From an uncultured Cytophagaceae bacterium (GTDB lineage Bacteria > Bacteroidota > Bacteroidia > Cytophagales > Spirosomataceae), in contig CAIUGL010000043.1 in the NCBI GenBank assembly GCA_903898715.1, forward strand, positions 31,743-95,742: a DNA stretch of 64,000 nt, written 5' to 3'. Each line of letters opens with the position of its first letter. Positions within the stretch are counted from its first letter, which is position 1. The notes below the pieces were generated by a model. The model was not told the DNA's origin. It ran no database searches and was given only the letters and a program-made list of their open reading frames with translations. Shown in pieces: positions 62,604 to 64,000 of this stretch. The translations under genes and the position numbers were made by a program.

Positions 62604-63230
62604 ATGAAAGCGGAGTTAATTAAAAAGTATTTTCCTGAGATCTCGGATACGCAACTACAGCAATTTGAACAATTGTTCCCTCTATATGTCGAGTGGAATG
62701 AAAAGATCAATGTTATATCGCGTAAGGATATCGACAACTTAATGTTGCACCATGTCCTTCATTCATTGGCAATCGCCAAATTCATCCAATTTAGACCCGG
62801 AACTGAAATTTTAGATGTTGGCACTGGTGGTGGATTTCCAGGAATCCCATTAGCCATTTTATTTCCGGAATGTTCATTTTTATTGGTAGATAGTATTGGG
62901 AAAAAGATAAAAGTAGTCGAAGGCGTGGCAGAAGGACTTGGTTTAACGAATGTTCGTGCCGAACACATCCGAGCAGAAGATGTAGATCAAGATTTTGAAT
63001 TCATCATCAGCAGGGCTGTCACACGCCTAAGCCCATTCTATTATTGGGTCCGCAAAAAAATTAGCCCAAATCATTTTCATACACATAGAAATGGCTTAAT
63101 CTTGTTGAAAGGGGGCGATTTAATACAAGAGATTGAAGAATTAGAGCGGAAAACAAAAGTAATTGACTTGCCTTCTTACTTTGAAGAACCATTTTTTGAA
63201 ACCAAAAAACTCGTTTACGTTCCCATGTAA
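62604..63230 (+). CDS. rsmG: 16S rRNA (guanine-527-N7) methyltransferase
   Basis: 208 residues. SAM-binding motif I is ILDVGTGGGFPGIPLAI near 69-85; the N-terminal FPLYVEWNEKINVISRKD and the C-terminal SRAVTRL are typical of RsmG/GidB. It methylates G527 of 16S rRNA; loss gives low-level streptomycin resistance in other bacteria. It starts 38 bases after the TPR gene and the glycosyltransferase gene starts nine bases later. Confidence 0.95.
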   Translation: MKAELIKKYFPEISDTQLQQFEQLFPLYVEWNEKINVISRKDIDNLMLHHVLHSLAIAKFIQFRPGTEILDVGTGGGFPGIPLAILFPECSFLLVDSIGKKIKVVEGVAEGLGLTNVRAEHIRAEDVDQDFEFIISRAVTRLSPFYYWVRKKISPNHFHTHRNGLILLKGGDLIQEIEELERKTKVIDLPSYFEEPFFETKKLVYVPM

Positions 63231-63239
63231 ATTATTGAT

Positions 63240-64000
63240 ATGGAGTCAATTTCAGTCGCATTATGTACGTATAACGGGGAGGAATTTTTACCCAAACAAC
63301 TTGATTCCATCAAGCAACAAACAAAACCTATACATGAATTAGTTGTATGTGATGATGGATCACGCGATGCAACAATCGAAATTCTAGAAAAATTTAGACA
63401 ATCAGTTAATTTCCCCGTTATTATTCACCGGAATTCGAGTAACCTTGGAAGCAGCAAAAATTTTGAACAATGTCTTCAAAAATGCTCGGGCGAGATTATC
63501 TTTTTATGTGATCAAGATGATGTCTGGATGCCAAACAAAGTGGAAATAATGACTGCCTATTTCCAAGCACATAGCAAGCAAGATGCCGTATTTTCAAATG
63601 CGCAAATTATTGACCAGCGAGGCTTAAAGACGGGGAATACCTCATTTAATCAAATAGAATTTAACCAGCTAGCACAAGCCAAATGGATAGCGGGTGGCTC
63701 ATTTGAAATACTTTTAAAAGGCTACGTGGTTACAGGTGCTACTATGGCCATCCGTAAGCATTGTTTACCTAACTTATTGCCGGTACCTGAGATTATTCCT
63801 GAATTAATTCATGACGGTTGGATGGCACTCATGCTAGCTATCAACAATCAAATTGGATTTATTGCAGAACCCCTAATCCAATACCGAGAGCATGAAAGCC
63901 AACAAGTGGGCCTAAAAGCAAAAAATCAACGTGTTTCTTTATTGGATCGTTTCACAAGATCTAGAAACGATAAGTTATTGCGTATTCAAAAAAAACATAC
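63240..64000 (+). CDS. family 2 glycosyltransferase (cut by window edge)
   Basis: The first 253 residues are visible. The GT2 start is ISVALCTYNGEEFLPKQL, then VVCDDGSRDAT, the nucleotide-sugar site, and FLCDQDDVWMPNKV, whose DQDD is the DxD metal motif, near residue 90. This arrangement is typical of rhamnosyl- and related transferases of surface glycans. The C-terminal part lies beyond the window. It may open a glycan gene cluster to the right. Confidence 0.9.
   Translation, partial: MESISVALCTYNGEEFLPKQLDSIKQQTKPIHELVVCDDGSRDATIEILEKFRQSVNFPVIIHRNSSNLGSSKNFEQCLQKCSGEIIFLCDQDDVWMPNKVEIMTAYFQAHSKQDAVFSNAQIIDQRGLKTGNTSFNQIEFNQLAQAKWIAGGSFEILLKGYVVTGATMAIRKHCLPNLLPVPEIIPELIHDGWMALMLAINNQIGFIAEPLIQYREHESQQVGLKAKNQRVSLLDRFTRSRNDKLLRIQKKH

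Noticed and set aside
1..64000. tRNA, rRNA, CRISPR array, prophage or insertion sequence
   Set aside because: The gaps are too short for most of these, and no cloverleaf, direct-repeat array, integrase or transposase was seen on either strand.

Overview
The window is a continuous, gene-dense stretch of a Bacteroidota chromosome, most likely from a pigmented aerobic member of the Cytophagales; genus cannot be fixed by eye. The evidence is the set of phylum-specific genes (gldH after a PSP1-domain gene, the mutY-ssb-gldE order, a DUF4293 membrane protein, a Bacteroidota-type LptD) and promoters of the Bacteroidota type. TAnnTTTG -7 boxes recur in the gaps, two of them with a well-spaced -33 TTTG. 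No rRNA, tRNA, CRISPR array, integrase or insertion sequence was seen. Except for the leader around a 29-codon gene at 59565, no gap exceeds about 160 bases. Both ends cut genes: a YhdH-type oxidoreductase at base 1 and a family 2 glycosyltransferase at base 64000.

Region 1 (1-16.9 kb) holds GDP-fucose synthase and a methyltransferase, two secreted proteins of unknown role, a SulP transporter with a beta carbonic anhydrase, aspS, a carotenoid desaturase, kdsD, and a collinear run recQ-purD-PSP1-gldH-Lrp. Region 2 (17-25 kb) holds an RND efflux adaptor and pump with a family 9 glycosyltransferase gene between them, ribD, and the divergent mntH/mntR pair sharing an almost perfect palindrome that is probably the metalloregulator operator. 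Region 3 (25-44 kb) is envelope and housekeeping: a SNF2 helicase, amidase-MlaD-prmA divergent from lptD, msrA, a PAP2/sphingomyelin-synthase-like membrane enzyme, a CapD/FlaA1-type sugar epimerase, WbqC, thiL, a cytochrome b5-like miniprotein overlapping a sugar kinase, a conserved protein of unknown function, and a UvrD/PcrA helicase.

Region 4 (44.4-54.2 kb) is the unusual part. Eleven tightly packed same-strand genes, visibly more AT-rich than their neighbours, encode an SDR, a PglD/NeuD-type acyltransferase, the two halves of a transketolase, an acyl carrier protein, an AMP-dependent ligase, LuxE, LuxC, a FabZ-like hotdog dehydratase, a GMC flavoprotein oxidoreductase and a small partner of it. 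There is no ketosynthase and no luciferase. The ACP, ligase, LuxC/LuxE and acyltransferase set recalls the rfbK-O genes proposed to make the tetronate acyl group of Vibrio cholerae O1 O antigen. I infer a pathway for a carrier-bound, reduced and oxidised small acyl or branched polyol unit, probably destined for a cell-surface glycan or lipid. The transketolase halves and the GMC pair make it unlike any pathway I can name.

Region 5 (54.2-64 kb) returns to core genes: a lipoprotein in the place where gldD is expected, gldE, ssb, mutY, an HU protein, a TPR protein, a tiny bS22/COX24-type basic protein, RNase G, a second TPR protein, rsmG and the cut glycosyltransferase. Terminator hairpins sit directly against the next promoter at gldE and rng, and a terminator-like hairpin lies directly in front of the start codons of thiL and the SNF2 gene.
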